A stretch of DNA of 64,000 nucleotides, taken from Pseudomonas rhizoryzae. Lineage in GTDB: Bacteria > Pseudomonadota > Gammaproteobacteria > Pseudomonadales > Pseudomonadaceae. The stretch covers positions 248,001 through 312,000 of the forward strand of contig NZ_SULM01000001.1 of assembly GCF_005250615.1 (NCBI RefSeq), written 5' to 3'. Numbering within the stretch: position 1 is the first letter of the stretch; every line of letters starts with the position of its first letter. Position numbers and translations under genes: made by a program. The notes beneath the pieces are model-generated. The model was given only the letters and a program-made list of their open reading frames with translations, made no database searches and was not told the DNA's origin. Shown one piece after another: positions 62,133 to 64,000 of the stretch.

Positions 62133-64000
62133 TCAGTGGCTATACCCGGTCGGTTTGTTGCGGATGGTCTTGAGCAGGTCTTCCGGGCTGATGCTGGCGA
62201 CCGCCTTGGCCGCGGCCTGGCTGCCCGGTAGCGGTAGGTCGAGGATATGGCCCTTCATCTTGCCGACCACGTGCATCTCGCAGGGTTTGCAGTCGAACTT
62301 CAGGGTCAGCACCTCGTCGCCATGGACCAACTGCATGGGCGCGACCTTGGTGCGCACCCCGGTGACGCCCTTGGCCTGCTTGGGGCAGAGGTTGAAGGAG
62401 AAGCGCAGGCAGTGCTTGGTGATCATCACCGGCACCTCGCCTGGCTCTTCGTGGGCCTCGTAGGCGGCGTCGATCAGTTGCACGCCATGGCGATGATAGA
62501 AGTCGCGGGCCTTCTGGTTGTAGACGTTGTAGAGGAACGACAGGTGTGCCTCGGGATAGACCGGCGGCGGACTGGTCTCGGCCTTGCGGCTGCCGCGCGG
62601 ATGGGCGGCGATGCGGGCGGCGGTCAGCTGCTCGATGGCCTCGCGGCGCAGCGCCTTGAGTTGCGAATTGGGCACGAAGAAGGCCTGGGGGGCGTCCAGG
62701 ACCACGTCCAGGGCGTGGTACTCGGTGGTGCCCAGTTGCGTCAGCAGATCGCGCAGGCCGTCCAGTGCCTGTTCCGGCTTATTGGCCACGCCAAAGGGGC
62801 CAGCCAGGGCGACCTCGACACTCACGCCTTCCTCGCTGGTGGCGGTCAGGCTTAGGCGCTCTTCGCGCAGCTCGGCCTGCCAACGTACGCCGATACGGCG
62901 CTCGGCGCTGGTCTTGAGCAGCGCCTGCTGCCAGTTGTGGTCCAGGTTGCGCGAGAGCGGATGGTTCGGCCGCAGGCGGAACAGCCCCTCGGGCATCTCG
63001 TTGGGCTCGACGCGATAGCGGTAGCGCTTCTCACCGTCCTCTTCGAATTCTCCTTTCAGTTCGGCGACATTGGCACGGAAGCCCACCACCTCGCGCTTGA
63101 CCAGCACATTGAGGCCGTCGCCATTGGACAGCGGCTCCTGGGTGACGGCGATCAGGTCGCGCTTGTTGACCTTTTCCACCTGGCCGACCGGCAGACCGGT
63201 AAAGGTCGGCGAATCGAAGGCGCCGATATCGATCTTGCGGTCGGTAACGAAGTAGTCGGTGCTGCCGCGGTGGAAGGTCTTGTCCGGATCGGGCACGAAG
63301 AAGTGCGCGGTGCGGCCGCTGGAGGCGCGCGCCAGGTCGCTGCGGTCTTCGAGGATCTCGTCGAGCAGCTGGCGATAGTAGGCGGTGATGTTCTTCACGT
63401 AGCCCACATCCTTGTAGCGCCCCTCGATCTTGAAGGAACGCACCCCGGCCTCGACCAGGACGCGCAGATTGGCGCTCTGGTTGTTGTCCTTCATCGACAG
63501 CAGGTGCTTCTCGTAGGCGATCACTCCGCCTTTTTCGTCCTTGAGGGTGTAGGGCAGGCGGCAGGCCTGGGAACAGTCGCCACGGTTGGCGCTGCGGCCG
63601 GTCTGGGCATGGGAGATGTTGCACTGGCCGGAGAAGGCCACGCACAGGGCGCCATGGATGAAGAATTCGATGGCCGCCTCGGTCTCGGCGGCGATGGCCG
63701 CGATTTCCTTGAGGTTCAGCTCGCGGGCCAGCACCAGTTGGGAAAAGCCGGCCTGGTCGAGAAACTTGGCCCGGCCCAGGGTGCGGATATCCGTCTGGGT
63801 ACTGGCGTGCAACTCGATCGGCGGAATATCCAGCTCCAGCACGCCCATGTCCTGCACGATCAGCGCATCCACGCCCGCGTCGTAGAGCTGATGGATCAGC
63901 TTGCGCGCCGGCTCCAGCTCGTCGTCATGCAGAATGGTGTTGATGGTGGTGAACACCCGCGCATGGTAGCGCCGGGCGAAAGTCACCAGCTCGGCGATCT
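62133..64000 (-). CDS. rlhA: U32-family 23S rRNA hydroxylase RlhA (5' end beyond window)
   Basis: At least 622 residues of a U32 peptidase-family protein of the YegQ/RlhA type, which hydroxylates C2501 of 23S rRNA. The iron-sulfur Cys cluster is seen in CVAFSGQCNISHAQTGRSAN then RGDCSQACRLPY, and the RSFKIEGRYKDVGYVKNITA stretch is diagnostic. The C-terminal domain has two further Cys motifs (FNLCPKQ; CKPCEMHVVGKMKGHILDLP). The frame is still open at base 64000, so the start lies outside. Confidence 0.92.
   Translation of the reverse strand, partial: IAELVTFARRYHARVFTTINTILHDDELEPARKLIHQLYDAGVDALIVQDMGVLELDIPPIELHASTQTDIRTLGRAKFLDQAGFSQLVLARELNLKEIAAIAAETEAAIEFFIHGALCVAFSGQCNISHAQTGRSANRGDCSQACRLPYTLKDEKGGVIAYEKHLLSMKDNNQSANLRVLVEAGVRSFKIEGRYKDVGYVKNITAYYRQLLDEILEDRSDLARASSGRTAHFFVPDPDKTFHRGSTDYFVTDRKIDIGAFDSPTFTGLPVGQVEKVNKRDLIAVTQEPLSNGDGLNVLVKREVVGFRANVAELKGEFEEDGEKRYRYRVEPNEMPEGLFRLRPNHPLSRNLDHNWQQALLKTSAERRIGVRWQAELREERLSLTATSEEGVSVEVALAGPFGVANKPEQALDGLRDLLTQLGTTEYHALDVVLDAPQAFFVPNSQLKALRREAIEQLTAARIAAHPRGSRKAETSPPPVYPEAHLSFLYNVYNQKARDFYHRHGVQLIDAAYEAHEEPGEVPVMITKHCLRFSFNLCPKQAKGVTGVRTKVAPMQLVHGDEVLTLKFDCKPCEMHVVGKMKGHILDLPLPGSQAAAKAVASISPEDLLKTIRNKPTGYSH

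Overview
The window looks like the chromosome of a high-GC gammaproteobacterium, most likely a Pseudomonas. The evidence is xanthine dehydrogenase, DUF2790 and TorF-type proteins, NIT and 4HB chemoreceptors, an ANR/FNR-like box upstream of a bd oxidase, and no plasmid or phage genes. The species cannot be named from this sequence. No tRNA, rRNA, CRISPR array, transposase or complete insertion sequence was seen.

Layout. (1) 1-7.0 kb: 5' part of xdhA (minus strand), then two near-identical CHASE4-PAS-GGDEF-EAL c-di-GMP enzymes in tandem. The gap between them keeps a decayed copy of the 3' end of the reductase gene that follows the second copy, which dates the pair as a local tandem duplication. 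(2) 6.9-15.2 kb: a minus-strand operon with an Old-Yellow-Enzyme-type demethylase, an M24 hydrolase, an amino-acid ABC transporter and an Ldh_2-family imino-acid reductase, with a divergent TetR regulator. It looks like catabolism of an N-methylated amino or imino acid. (3) 15.2-24.4 kb: a second minus-strand block with DUF2147, a TorF-like porin, an FGGY kinase, a class II aldolase, a class III aminotransferase, an aldolase-like protein lacking its metal-site motif, an MFS transporter and an ALDH3. A divergent TetR gene and a 16-bp palindrome sit at its head. I do not recognise this pathway. (4) 24.5-30.3 kb: a small membrane ORF, a NIT chemoreceptor and a complete cytochrome bd operon (cydP-A-B-X-ybgE). 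(5) 30.5-39.7 kb: a small exported protein behind TTMAG direct repeats, a hybrid histidine kinase, DUF2790, a truncated lrgB, a universal stress protein, a SulP transporter, and gaps holding decayed duplicates of neighbouring genes. (6) 39.7-46.9 kb: a second bd oxidase (short Q-loop, CIO type), DUF1641, an FdhF2-type molybdoenzyme and a Na+/H+ antiporter. (7) 47.1-52.0 kb: DUF4396 and a TAXI TRAP transporter with DUF1850. (8) 52.0-64 kb: an RNA methyltransferase, an FAD oxidoreductase, rlmE, an AT-richer GIY-YIG gene, a chemoreceptor/CheW pair, a gene-poor AT-rich gap, DUF1993, a PNPOx-like protein, a GST and the C-terminal part of rlhA.

Common themes are redox and respiratory flexibility (two bd oxidases, a formate-dehydrogenase-like enzyme, stress proteins), uptake and breakdown of small organic compounds, and signalling. 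Several intergenic regions carry relics of local segmental duplication followed by decay.
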